Source: Billgrantia campisalis (GTDB taxonomy: Bacteria; Pseudomonadota; Gammaproteobacteria; Pseudomonadales; Halomonadaceae). Taken from it: 64,000 nt of DNA. The position numbers and the translations under genes were made by a program. A model generated the notes under the pieces. It was not told the origin of the DNA, did not search any database, and saw nothing but the letters and a program-made list of their open reading frames with translations. This document shows, piece after piece, positions 36,470 through 44,663 of this stretch; the first letter of the stretch is position 1; each line of letters starts with the position of its first letter. The stretch is from NCBI RefSeq assembly GCF_022341425.1, contig NZ_JABFUC010000005.1, positions 218,146-282,145 of the forward strand, in the 5' to 3' direction.

Positions 36470-38545
36470 TCAGAATGCGAAGTGGAGGGAGGCGGTAGCG
36501 CTGCGCTCGGCGCCGAAGTAGCAGAAGTTCAGGTCGTAGCAGGAGGCCACGTACGCCTCGTCGAGCAGGTTGCTGACGTTGAGGCGCGCGCTCATGCTGT
36601 CGAGGCCCAGGCGCGCCAGGTCATAGCCCAGGGTGGCTTCGACCAGGGTAGTGTCGGGCAGCATCTCGGTATTGGCGTCATCGGCGTAAATATCGGCGTG
36701 GTAGCGCACCCCGAGCCCGGCGTCCAGTCCGGCCAGGGCGCCATTCTGGACGGCGTAGTTGCCCCACACCGCGAGCTGGTGGCGCGGGACCTGGTTGCTG
36801 CGATTGCCTTCGTTGGCGTCGCCGGTTCTCTCCAGGGTCACGTCGGTGTAGCCGTAGGCCGCCTGTAACGAGAGGGCCTCGCTCAGCTGGTGATGGGCTT
36901 CCAGCTCGAGGCCCCGGGAGCGGATCTCGCCGGTGGCGCGATAAAAGGTCTCGTTGGGCCGCTTGGCGGAGACGTTCTCCTGGGTGATATCGAACAGCGC
37001 GAGGCTGTAGCGGTCGCGGCTGCCCGGCGGCTGGTACTTCAGGCCCAGCTCGACCTGCTCGCCCTCGGTGGGGGCCAGCAGGTCGCCGTTCTGGTCGGTG
37101 GTGCTGTTGGGGCTGAAGGAGGTGGAGTAGCTGGCATAGGGCGCCAGGCCGTTATCGAAGCGGTAGAGCAGGCCGGCGCGGCCGCTGATCTGGGTGTCGT
37201 CCAGGGCGCTTTCGGCACCGCTCTCCGGGTCTCGATTGGTGATCTCCACCCAGTCGTGGCGCAGGCCCAGGTTGGCGTGCCAGTTGCCGAAGGCCAGCTG
37301 ATCCTGGAGGTAGAGGCCGGTCTGCTCCAGCTCGCGGCGCTGGAGCACCTCCGGGAACATCATGCTGGGTCCGGCGCCGTACTGGGGGTTGAAGGCGTCG
37401 ATGGCCGGGAAGGCCCCCGAGGTCCAGGTGACGTCGTTGTTGCGCCGCTGATGATCCAGACCCAGCAGCAGGGTGTGCTCCACGTCGCCGGTGGCTAGGC
37501 GCGCTTCGAGCTGGTTATCCACGGTCAGCGCTTCCAGGGACTCGTCGCCGCCGGAGAAGAAGCGATTGAGCTCGGTGGCCGACGCCCAGCCGAAGGCGTA
37601 GACCTGGGCCAGCTCCACCTCGGTCTCGGTGTAGCGCAGCCGCTGACGGGCGCTTAGGGCGTCATTGAAGCGGTGCTCGAGTTCGTAGCCGACTATCACC
37701 TGGTCGCGCTCGAACTTGTCGTAGGCCTCCTCACCCTCGAAGAAATTATTGGCGATGCGCCGGCCGTTGCGGTCCACCACCGTGCCCTCGAAGGGCAGGC
37801 CGGCGTGGTAGCCGCCCTTCGGGTCGCGCTGCAGGTAGGCGTGCAGGGTCAGGCTGGTGGCGTCATTGATGTCCCAACTGAGCTGGGGGGCGATGGCGTA
37901 GCGCTCCTCCTCCGCTGGGCCGAACTGGGTATCGGCGGCCCGGGCCAGGCCGGTGAGGCGGAAGGCCAGGCGGCGCTCGGCGTCCAGCGGCCCGGTCACG
38001 TCGAAGGCGGCACTGCGCTGGGCATTGTTGCCCAGGCGCAGGCGCAGCTCGCCGCCGGACTCGAACTCCGGGCGGCGGCTGGTCTGGGCCACCAGGCCGC
38101 CGGGGGAGGCGCGGCCATAGAGCACCGAGGCCGGCCCCTTGACCACTTCGATACGCTCCAGGAACCAGGGGTCGATCACCAGCGAACTGAATGAGCCCCC
38201 GTCGCTCATCACCTTGAGGCCGTCGAGGAAGGTGTTATTGATGCTGCCGTCGGCAAAGCCGCGCAGCACCAGGTAGTCGTAGCGGTTGGAGGCGCCGATC
38301 TGATTGGTGAAGACGCCGGGGGTGTAGTCGGCGGCGCGCTGGACGCTCTCGGCGCCGCGGACCTCCCACTCTTCCCGCTCCACCATCGAGATCGCCTGGG
38401 GCGTCTCGAGAAAGGGAGTCTCGGTCTTGGTGGCGGCGCTGGCGGTGACCGTCAGGGTCTCCAGGAGCTCGTCGGCCAGGGTTGGAGCGGACAGCGGGGC
38501 GGAGGCCAGGGCGACGGCGAGGGTCAGGCGATGCAAGCGGGGCAT
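36470..38545 (-). CDS. TonB-dependent siderophore receptor (FhuA/FoxA-like)
   Basis: This is a 691-residue outer-membrane receptor. A signal peptide (about 24 residues, ending TLA) is followed by a TonB box-like ETLTVTA, a plug domain (about 45-150, VVKGPASVLYGRASPGGLV) and a 22-strand barrel ending in phenylalanine. The last loop, ASCYDLNFCYFGAER, has the paired cysteines typical of ferrichrome/ferrioxamine receptors. There is no N-terminal STN signalling domain, so it cannot drive a FecI/FecR cascade in the known way. Its place beside fhuC-fhuD-fhuB and the hydroxamate synthesis genes implies it takes up the locus product. Confidence 0.93.
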   Translation of the reverse strand: MPRLHRLTLAVALASAPLSAPTLADELLETLTVTASAATKTETPFLETPQAISMVEREEWEVRGAESVQRAADYTPGVFTNQIGASNRYDYLVLRGFADGSINNTFLDGLKVMSDGGSFSSLVIDPWFLERIEVVKGPASVLYGRASPGGLVAQTSRRPEFESGGELRLRLGNNAQRSAAFDVTGPLDAERRLAFRLTGLARAADTQFGPAEEERYAIAPQLSWDINDATSLTLHAYLQRDPKGGYHAGLPFEGTVVDRNGRRIANNFFEGEEAYDKFERDQVIVGYELEHRFNDALSARQRLRYTETEVELAQVYAFGWASATELNRFFSGGDESLEALTVDNQLEARLATGDVEHTLLLGLDHQRRNNDVTWTSGAFPAIDAFNPQYGAGPSMMFPEVLQRRELEQTGLYLQDQLAFGNWHANLGLRHDWVEITNRDPESGAESALDDTQISGRAGLLYRFDNGLAPYASYSTSFSPNSTTDQNGDLLAPTEGEQVELGLKYQPPGSRDRYSLALFDITQENVSAKRPNETFYRATGEIRSRGLELEAHHQLSEALSLQAAYGYTDVTLERTGDANEGNRSNQVPRHQLAVWGNYAVQNGALAGLDAGLGVRYHADIYADDANTEMLPDTTLVEATLGYDLARLGLDSMSARLNVSNLLDEAYVASCYDLNFCYFGAERSATASLHFAF

Positions 38546-38650
38546 AGGTCACTCTCGAACGGTTGTTTTGAAAGTGAGAATTGTTCCACTTATTCGCCTC
38601 TGTGGGTTATGCGCCCTGCGCAAGGAGTTATGGGCTGGCCCCAGCCTGCT

Positions 38651-39592
38651 TCAGTGTCGGGAACTCGCCAGGCTCCCCGGGGAAACGCCATAGGCGCGGC
38701 GGAAGGCGGTGATGAAGTTGCTGGCATGGCGATAGCCGCTCAGATGCGCGACCTGCTGGACGCTATGCCCGCCCAGCAGCAGCTCCCGGGCCCGGGACAG
38801 GCGCTGGCGGCGCAGGTAGTCGATAGGCGAGCAGCCGTAGGCGGCCTTGAAGCGGCGCACCAGGGTGCTGGCACTCATGGCGGCGTGGGTCGCCAGGGTC
38901 TCCAGGTCATGGTCCCGCTCGGGGGCCTCCTCGAGCAGGCGGCGAACGGCCTCCAGGCGCCTGGCCGGTGCCGTCGTGGCGGTCGTGGCCGGGAGGCGTT
39001 CCCGGGGCGAGGGGGCGAGCCCCTGGGCCAGCAGCTGTAGCGCCAGCCCCTGCAGGAAGAGGCGGCGCGACTGACCGGAGAGACCGCTGCGATAGCCCTG
39101 CTCCAGGGTCAGGGCCAGGGCACTGGGCAGCGACCAGGCGTGCGGGGCCGCCGATGGGGGCGAGTCGCACCACTGGCCCAGGGCCGCCTCACTCAGGGCC
39201 AGGCTCAGGGTGCGCAGGCGCTGGCCGTCGGGCTGGTGGGCACCGAGCACCTGGCGGTCGTCGAGACGCAGGGTGTAGGCTTCGCCAGCGGTCAACCAGC
39301 GCTCCCGGCCCGGAATGCCCAGGCGCACCCGCCCCTCCATCACCGCCACGATCAGCAGCGCCGCCTGGCCCCGGGAGCGGGAGGCATAGGGCTGGACCAC
39401 TTCCAGGTCGGAGAGCACCAGCTCGGCCCCCGGGGGCAGCGCGACCTCCTCCACCCGACCCTGGGCGATGGGCAGCCGGGCGGCGTGCTCCGGCTGGCTG
39501 GGCGCCGCCGGGAAGCGGTAGTCGATCTGATAACGGCGACCGTAGCCGAGGAAGTCGGCGACGGTATGGCGGCGGGTGGCGGTGGTCGTTAT
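38651..39592 (-). CDS. AraC-family regulator (PchR/siderophore type), start codon apparently mutated to ATA
   Basis: The C-terminal 100 residues hold two helix-turn-helix motifs (LETLATHAAMSASTLVRRFK; VQQVAHLSGYRHASNFITAF), as in PchR/YbtA-like regulators that sense a ferric siderophore and activate its receptor. In-frame family-like sequence extends upstream of the first GTG (39454) to an ATA at 39592 (ITTTATRRHTVADFLGYGRR), 8 bases after a perfect GGAGG. That ATA looks like a mutated ATG. Translation may be weak from ATA, or begin at the GTG at 39454 and lose 46 residues. It lies between fhuF and the receptor gene, its likely target. Confidence 0.8.
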   Translation of the reverse strand: MTTTATRRHTVADFLGYGRRYQIDYRFPAAPSQPEHAARLPIAQGRVEEVALPPGAELVLSDLEVVQPYASRSRGQAALLIVAVMEGRVRLGIPGRERWLTAGEAYTLRLDDRQVLGAHQPDGQRLRTLSLALSEAALGQWCDSPPSAAPHAWSLPSALALTLEQGYRSGLSGQSRRLFLQGLALQLLAQGLAPSPRERLPATTATTAPARRLEAVRRLLEEAPERDHDLETLATHAAMSASTLVRRFKAAYGCSPIDYLRRQRLSRARELLLGGHSVQQVAHLSGYRHASNFITAFRRAYGVSPGSLASSRH

Positions 39593-39609
39593 GGCCTCAT
39601 CCTCCGATA

Positions 39610-40338
39610 TCAGCGCTGGCGGTCGTCGCGGCGTAGCGGGCAGTTGCCGCAGACGCCGAGCTCATCGATCAGATAGCGGATGCAGCACAGGCGGCGCACA
39701 CGGCGGGTGCCGTCGCCTTCTCCCTCGACGTAGCGCACCGGGTGATAGAGCGGGTTGCGACGTCCGTCGGGCAGCGTGCGGCTCTCCATCAGCGCCCTGG
39801 CGGGTTCGGCGACGTCCGGCGCGGCCATGGGGTGATTGGCCAGGGCACCGGCGAAGTGCTCGAAGTAGTTGCCGGCATTGCTCCAGAACACCTTGGCCGA
39901 GGCGCCGGTGGTCGCGGCCAGGGCCTCGACCAGCGGTGTCAGGTGGTCGTCGAGCAGGGTGGCAAAGCGGGCGTGGGGATCGAGCCCGGCCAGGGGACGG
40001 CCAACATGGCGCAAGACCAGGCCGGTGGTCTGCCCCTCGGGAGACTGCACGAGATGAAGCTCGTCCAGGCCCAGCGGCAGGTCGCGCTCGAGCAGCAGGT
40101 TGGCCGCCAGGCCATGGGCGATCAGGGCGCTGAAGTGCCACTTGGACCACAGAGAGGCGACGGCCCGGCGATCGCCATGGTCGTACCGGGCGCCGAAGCG
40201 CTCCAGCAGCGCGTCCAGGTGGTCCGGGTCGAGCAGGTCTCTGGCGGGGGCGGCGTCGGCAGCTGGTGCTGTCGCCACCTTCGGGGGGGACAGGCCTTCC
40301 AGGGGCCCGGTATAGAGCGGCGGCAGCACTTGATTCAT
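39610..40338 (-). CDS. fhuF: Siderophore-iron reductase FhuF
   Basis: This is a 242-residue cytoplasmic 2Fe-2S protein that reduces and releases iron from imported hydroxamates. The C-terminal cluster motif CCIRY...CGNCP (CC-x10-C-x2-C) matches FhuF exactly. The FhuF central part (SLWSKWHFSALIAHGLAANLL; VFWSNAGNYFEH) is also present. A near-perfect Fur box lies just upstream, between it and fecI, so it has its own iron-controlled promoter. Confidence 0.95.
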   Translation of the reverse strand: MNQVLPPLYTGPLEGLSPPKVATAPAADAAPARDLLDPDHLDALLERFGARYDHGDRRAVASLWSKWHFSALIAHGLAANLLLERDLPLGLDELHLVQSPEGQTTGLVLRHVGRPLAGLDPHARFATLLDDHLTPLVEALAATTGASAKVFWSNAGNYFEHFAGALANHPMAAPDVAEPARALMESRTLPDGRRNPLYHPVRYVEGEGDGTRRVRRLCCIRYLIDELGVCGNCPLRRDDRQR

Positions 40339-40374
40339 GGGGTCTCCACCGGAGTGTTGTCATGCGATACTATT

Positions 40375-40393
40375 TAAAATGATAATCATTATC
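40375..40393. promoter_or_regulatory. Fur box before fhuF
   Basis: The 13-bp core GATAATCATTATC is perfect and the whole 19-mer matches the classical box at 17 of 19 positions. It lies about 40 bases before the fhuF ATG and right after the fecI stop. Confidence 0.88.
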
Positions 40394-40397
40394 AAGT

Positions 40398-40916
40398 TTA
40401 GCGCTGTCGGGTCGGCGACACGCTAAGCTGCTCTCGGCAACGGGCGATGGCCTGGGCGACATAGCGTCCGGCCATGCGCTCCGAGACATCCAGTCGGTGG
40501 CCGATCTCGGCCTGGGTGAGGCCCTCGATCCGGTGCCATACCAGGGCCTGGCGAAGGCGTGGAGGCAGGGTCGCCAGGGCGGCATAGAGTGCTCTTCGGC
40601 ACAGCGCACTGTCGGCATTGCGCTCGGGGCAGGCGCGAGGGCAATCCAGGCAGAGGGCGGGCTCGTCCAGGGGCTGGCAGACCGGGCGCGAGCGGAGACG
40701 GCGGTGATGGTCGATGATCAGGTTGCGGGCGATACGAAACAGGTAGGCCCGTGATTCCACCAGCCGTCCCAGCTCGGGGTGCTGGCCGAGGCGAAGGAAG
40801 GCCTCCTGGCAGAGATCCTCGGCCAGGTGGGGACAGTGCAGCTGGCGGCGAAGGTAGCCTGTGAGGTCCGTGGCGTGACGCTGGAAGAGGGCATCAAGAT
40901 CGGTATGGGCCGTCAT
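40398..40916 (-). CDS. FecI-like ECF sigma factor
   Basis: This is a 172-residue extracytoplasmic-function sigma factor starting at the ATG at 40916. Region 2 has EDLCQEAFLRLGQHPEL and the -10 binding AYLFRIARNLIIDHHRR helix. Region 4 has LPPRLRQALVWHRIEGLTQAEIGHRLDVS. A five-cysteine insert (ALCLDCPRACPE) between the regions is a small peculiarity. No fecR anti-sigma gene is adjacent and the nearby receptor has no STN domain, so its control is not the usual three-part FecIRA cascade. A Fur box precedes it. Confidence 0.9.
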   Translation of the reverse strand: MTAHTDLDALFQRHATDLTGYLRRQLHCPHLAEDLCQEAFLRLGQHPELGRLVESRAYLFRIARNLIIDHHRRLRSRPVCQPLDEPALCLDCPRACPERNADSALCRRALYAALATLPPRLRQALVWHRIEGLTQAEIGHRLDVSERMAGRYVAQAIARCREQLSVSPTRQR

Positions 40917-40954
40917 GCGAGCTCCGTCCTGGGAACCGGAGAGACGCATTATAT

Positions 40955-40973
40955 GCTAATGATAAACATTATC
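40955..40973. promoter_or_regulatory. Fur box before fecI
   Basis: GCTAATGATAAACATTATC matches 17 of 19 positions of the classical box, 39 bases upstream of the fecI ATG at 40916, in the 108-base gap after the NIS synthetase gene. Confidence 0.85.
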
Positions 40974-41024
40974 AATAAAGGCGGCCAGGTATCGCCCCAA
41001 CGATGCCTGGCCAGCAATCCTTTG

Positions 41025-43487
41025 TCAGGCCAGGGCATCCTCGCCCGCCTTGGCCCAGGCGGGGTTCGGTCGATAGGCGGCGATGGGGTTGGCCAGGGTG
41101 CCGGCGAACTGCAGGTTCTTCGCCGGATCGGCCAGGTCGATCATCTGCTGATGATCATTGAGCTGCAGCCGGTTCAGGCAGGAGAGCGTGAACTCCGGAG
41201 CGAAGAGGTCGTGCCGGGCAAACTTCTCGGCGAACTCGGGGTGATCCTGCTGGTAGTCGACGACGCAGCAGGCCACCCGCTCCCAGAACGCTTGCTGGTC
41301 GATATCGCCCTGTTCGACGAGGATGGCGGCCATGAAGCGCAGGAAGCAGTCGAAAACGTCGGTGAAGATCGACAGGACCTTGAGCGGCTCGGGCACCGCC
41401 ACGCTGATACGGGCGATCTCCTCGGGGAGCGCGACCTCTGTGTTCATGATGCCGATCTCCTCGGCGATGTCCTTCATGATGGCGCGTACCGGCACGCCGT
41501 CTTCCAGTTGCAGGATCAGGTTCTCGCCGTGGGGCATGAACACCAGATCGTAGGCGTAGAAGCAGTGCAGCAGGGGGCGGAAGTAGACCCGCAGGTAGCG
41601 GTCCAGCCAGTCGCCGGTGGCAAGCCCCGAGGCCTGGATGAGCCGGGGCAGTAGGGCGCGCTCCTCGGCGTCCACGTGGAGCAGGGCGGCCATGGTCATC
41701 AGCCGCCGGCCGTCCTGCTGGTATCGCACCGGACTCTCCCGCCACAGGCAGGCCAGCATCTTCTTGTAGGCGCTGTAGCGGTCGAAGGCAGGCTCGATGG
41801 CGTCGCGGCGAAAGCCGATGGCCGCCTCTTCGCGCAGTATCGTGAAGCCTTGGGCGGTAAGCTCCGGGTCAGTGTCGACCAGGGCCTTGATCCAGTCGTT
41901 GATGGCCGGGGTGGCGCGCATGTAATTGGGCGAGAGGCCGCGCATGAAGCCCATGTTGAGGATCGACAGCGCCGTCTTCACGTAGCGCCGGCTGGGCTGG
42001 CTGACGTTGAACCAGGTGCGGATCGACTGCTGGGCGCGATACCGGTCGTGGCCGTAGCCCAGGCAGACGATGCGGCTTCGGGCCACCTCGCCGGCGAAGG
42101 TGATGGCCAGCTTGTGGAACCACTGCCAGGGATGAGCGGGCATCAGCAGATAGTCCGCGGGGTCCAGGCCGCGGTCCCCGAGCCGGCGATGGAAGTCGGC
42201 GAGTGTGGCCTCGCCCAGTTCGTCGCGCAGCAGGGCCGCATAGTCCAGCCCCTCGATGGCACTGAAGTGGGCATCCTCGCGGTGCACGGCGAGCCACACC
42301 AGGGTGATCGGCGCGCCGGCCTCCGGCGCATAGGCGTGGTAGTCCACGGCGTCGAAGCCCAGGCGGCCATTGTTGGCCACGAACACCGGGTGACCCTCGG
42401 TCATGGCGGCCTCCAGGGTCTGGAAGTCGGCCTCGACCAGGCTGTCGGCGTTCGGGCGAGTGCCGGCGAGCTTGTAGGCGCCGCCGAACAGGGTGCTGGC
42501 CACCTCCTCCAGGTAGACCGGCAGCATCTCGTCGCCGATGCCCAGGGGTCGGCGAAACTCGAGGATGAACTCCTGGGCGTCGAGTTCAGCCGGGGCGCCG
42601 TCGACGCGCTTCTCCAGGGAGTCGAGGTCGATTACCCAGTGATCCAGCGCCAGGCGACGGGCGCGAAAGCGGTACTCGGCGGCCGTGCTCGGGGCGGCCA
42701 GCCGGTAGGCGCCGTGGCCCTCGGCGTCGATGGCGGTTGTTTCGACATTCAGGCCCTCGGGGGCCAGCAGCCGCTCATGGCTGAACTCGGCGATAGCCTT
42801 GCGGATCAGCCAGCGGTTGGCCCGGCTCCAGAGCTCTGGCCTCAGGTGGCCGGAGGCGCGGGCCGGGTCGGCGGCCAGGCTCGGGTCCAGGCGCGGGTTC
42901 TCGCTGCTCACCGCCGAGGCGAAGGCCTTGCGGTCGCAGAAGGCGAGGTGGGCGGTCTTCTCGGGTAGCTCGACCTCATGCTCGTAGACGAAGCCGACCC
43001 GGCGGTTGAGCGGGTGGATCTGGCGGTTGTGGACGTCGGGTTCCACGACCACTCGCCGCGTCCCAGCATCCTCGAATATGAACGCCAGGATGGTGGTGAT
43101 CACCTGGGTGCTGAAGCCGGGCAGCGGTGTCTCGGCCGGGGCGACCAGGAAGTGCATGCCGCAGTCGCCCTCGGCCACTGCGTAGTGCTCGCCGATGGGG
43201 TCGTGGCGGGGGTCGTAGCACTCCACCAGGAAGGCCGGCTTGCCGTCGAACAGCCCCAGGTAACCCTGGGCGTGCTCGCTCTCCTGGAGGTCGCGGTAGA
43301 AGGCCTGGACGCGCTCGGGGGAGTGGCCCTGCATGCCCCAGAAGTGGGCCCGGGGTGCTGTGACCCAGGTATGGATCAGCGCCAGGTCGTTGGGCAGGTG
43401 CAGCGGTCGCAGGCCGAAGGTACCCAGGCCCTGGGCGTGGCGGGCATAGGTGATGTGGGTGGTCGGGATCGGTCGGAAGAGGTTCAT
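41025..43487 (-). CDS. Fused N-acyltransferase / NIS siderophore synthetase (IucA/IucC family), BibC-like
   Basis: This is an 820-residue two-part enzyme. Residues about 1-200 are a GNAT acyltransferase of the AlcB/RhbD/DesC type (HFWGMQGHSPERVQAFYRDL; ECYDPRHDPIGEHY) that acylates a hydroxylamine. Residues about 210-810 are an NRPS-independent siderophore synthetase with AHPWQWFHKLAI, SIRTWFNVSQPSRRYVKTAL and HGENLILQLEDG motifs of the IucA/IucC fold and its FhuF-like C-terminal helper. Separate DesC and DesD do these jobs for desferrioxamine; a single-chain version is known as BibC for bisucaberin. The product is probably a cyclic or linear succinyl-hydroxamate oligomer of cadaverine or putrescine. 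Confidence 0.92.
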   Translation of the reverse strand: MNLFRPIPTTHITYARHAQGLGTFGLRPLHLPNDLALIHTWVTAPRAHFWGMQGHSPERVQAFYRDLQESEHAQGYLGLFDGKPAFLVECYDPRHDPIGEHYAVAEGDCGMHFLVAPAETPLPGFSTQVITTILAFIFEDAGTRRVVVEPDVHNRQIHPLNRRVGFVYEHEVELPEKTAHLAFCDRKAFASAVSSENPRLDPSLAADPARASGHLRPELWSRANRWLIRKAIAEFSHERLLAPEGLNVETTAIDAEGHGAYRLAAPSTAAEYRFRARRLALDHWVIDLDSLEKRVDGAPAELDAQEFILEFRRPLGIGDEMLPVYLEEVASTLFGGAYKLAGTRPNADSLVEADFQTLEAAMTEGHPVFVANNGRLGFDAVDYHAYAPEAGAPITLVWLAVHREDAHFSAIEGLDYAALLRDELGEATLADFHRRLGDRGLDPADYLLMPAHPWQWFHKLAITFAGEVARSRIVCLGYGHDRYRAQQSIRTWFNVSQPSRRYVKTALSILNMGFMRGLSPNYMRATPAINDWIKALVDTDPELTAQGFTILREEAAIGFRRDAIEPAFDRYSAYKKMLACLWRESPVRYQQDGRRLMTMAALLHVDAEERALLPRLIQASGLATGDWLDRYLRVYFRPLLHCFYAYDLVFMPHGENLILQLEDGVPVRAIMKDIAEEIGIMNTEVALPEEIARISVAVPEPLKVLSIFTDVFDCFLRFMAAILVEQGDIDQQAFWERVACCVVDYQQDHPEFAEKFARHDLFAPEFTLSCLNRLQLNDHQQMIDLADPAKNLQFAGTLANPIAAYRPNPAWAKAGEDALA

Positions 43488-43490
43488 GGG

Positions 43491-44663
43491 TCAGCTCCTT
43501 GCAGAAACGGGGCCGGTGGACCGCGCCGGGGTCGCCTCGACCCGGGCCAGCAGCAGGCGATGGGCCAGGGCGCAGAGCACGAAGCCCAGTGCGGCGACGA
43601 GGAAGGGGCTGGCCAGGCCCTGGGCGTCGACCAGTCGGCCGGCGCCCCAGGAGGCGACGAGCACGCCGAGCCCCTGGAAGACATGGATCTTGCTGAAATC
43701 GCTGGCGTAGCGCGCCGGGGTGCTGAGCTGGAAGATGCGTACCTCCAGGCGCACGGTGACGCGGAACAGCGCCCAGCCGAACAGCAGCCGGCCGGCCAGG
43801 ATGGCCACAACCTCGCCGCTGGCCTGCAGCAGCAGGCCGATGAGGCCGATGGCCAGCGGCACCACGATGGCCTCGCCGCCCGGGCGCCGGCCCAGCAGAT
43901 CGAGGGCCAGCAGGGCCACTGCCACGCCGCCGGGGATGGCGAAGACCGTGCCGGCGAGCGCCTCACCGGGCAAGTCCGAGGCCAGCTCCCAGTACTGGGT
44001 GAAGAAGGGCCGGGCCAGGAAGGCGCTGAAGTAGAACAGCAGCATCACCAGGCCCAGGCGCAGGATGGCGCCGCTGGTGCCCGGGGTGGGTGGGATGGCC
44101 GGGACGGCGTGGGGTGCCCGGCCGCGTTTGAGCAGCAGCAGGCAGACCGCCACCTGGAGGGCGTCGCTGATCGCCATCACCCGGAACACCTGGGCCGCTT
44201 GCCAATGCTCCAGCACCAGCCCGCCGACCATGGCGCCGAGGATGCCGCCGGCATGCACCACTACCGAGAGCACACCGATGAGCGTGGCATGGCGATCCCG
44301 GGGGGCGAAGTTCATCAGGTAGGGATAGACCAGCAGGTAGCTGGCCTTGGCCACCAGCATGGCCAGCGACAGGCCCCAGAACCAGGGAAGCGAGGTGATT
44401 ACCGCGCAGGACAGGCTCAGGGCGCCGGCCACCAGTTGGGTGCCGATCAGCAGGCGCAGGGTACCGACCCGGCGCGCCAGGCGTGCCCAGGCGGGCAGCG
44501 CCAGCAGCACCACCAGGCAGCTCATGGCCAGGTAGGCGCCGGTGTGCGACGGGGCCTCCACGCCGAAGCGCGCGGCGAAGAACTGCGGGTAGAAGGGCAG
44601 CAGCATGGCATCGCTGATCACCGCCACGGCGGTCACGGCCACCAGCCAGGGGGTCGGGTTCAT
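43491..44663 (-). CDS. MFS transporter, probable siderophore exporter
   Basis: This is a 390-residue inner-membrane protein with twelve helices. The ATG at 44663 overlaps the hydroxylase stop by four bases, and its own stop is 3 bases from the synthetase start, so it is embedded in the biosynthesis operon. The loop between helices 2 and 3 (ARLARRVGTLRLLIG) is a degenerate MFS motif A. Such MFS proteins in NIS clusters usually secrete the siderophore; uptake of the ferric form is the alternative. Confidence 0.9.
   Translation of the reverse strand: MNPTPWLVAVTAVAVISDAMLLPFYPQFFAARFGVEAPSHTGAYLAMSCLVVLLALPAWARLARRVGTLRLLIGTQLVAGALSLSCAVITSLPWFWGLSLAMLVAKASYLLVYPYLMNFAPRDRHATLIGVLSVVVHAGGILGAMVGGLVLEHWQAAQVFRVMAISDALQVAVCLLLLKRGRAPHAVPAIPPTPGTSGAILRLGLVMLLFYFSAFLARPFFTQYWELASDLPGEALAGTVFAIPGGVAVALLALDLLGRRPGGEAIVVPLAIGLIGLLLQASGEVVAILAGRLLFGWALFRVTVRLEVRIFQLSTPARYASDFSKIHVFQGLGVLVASWGAGRLVDAQGLASPFLVAALGFVLCALAHRLLLARVEATPARSTGPVSARS

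Noticed and set aside
38546..38650. Fur box before the TonB receptor
   Set aside because: Only one good half-site (TGAGAAT) is present; the other half is degenerate, so an AraC or weak Fur site cannot be separated.
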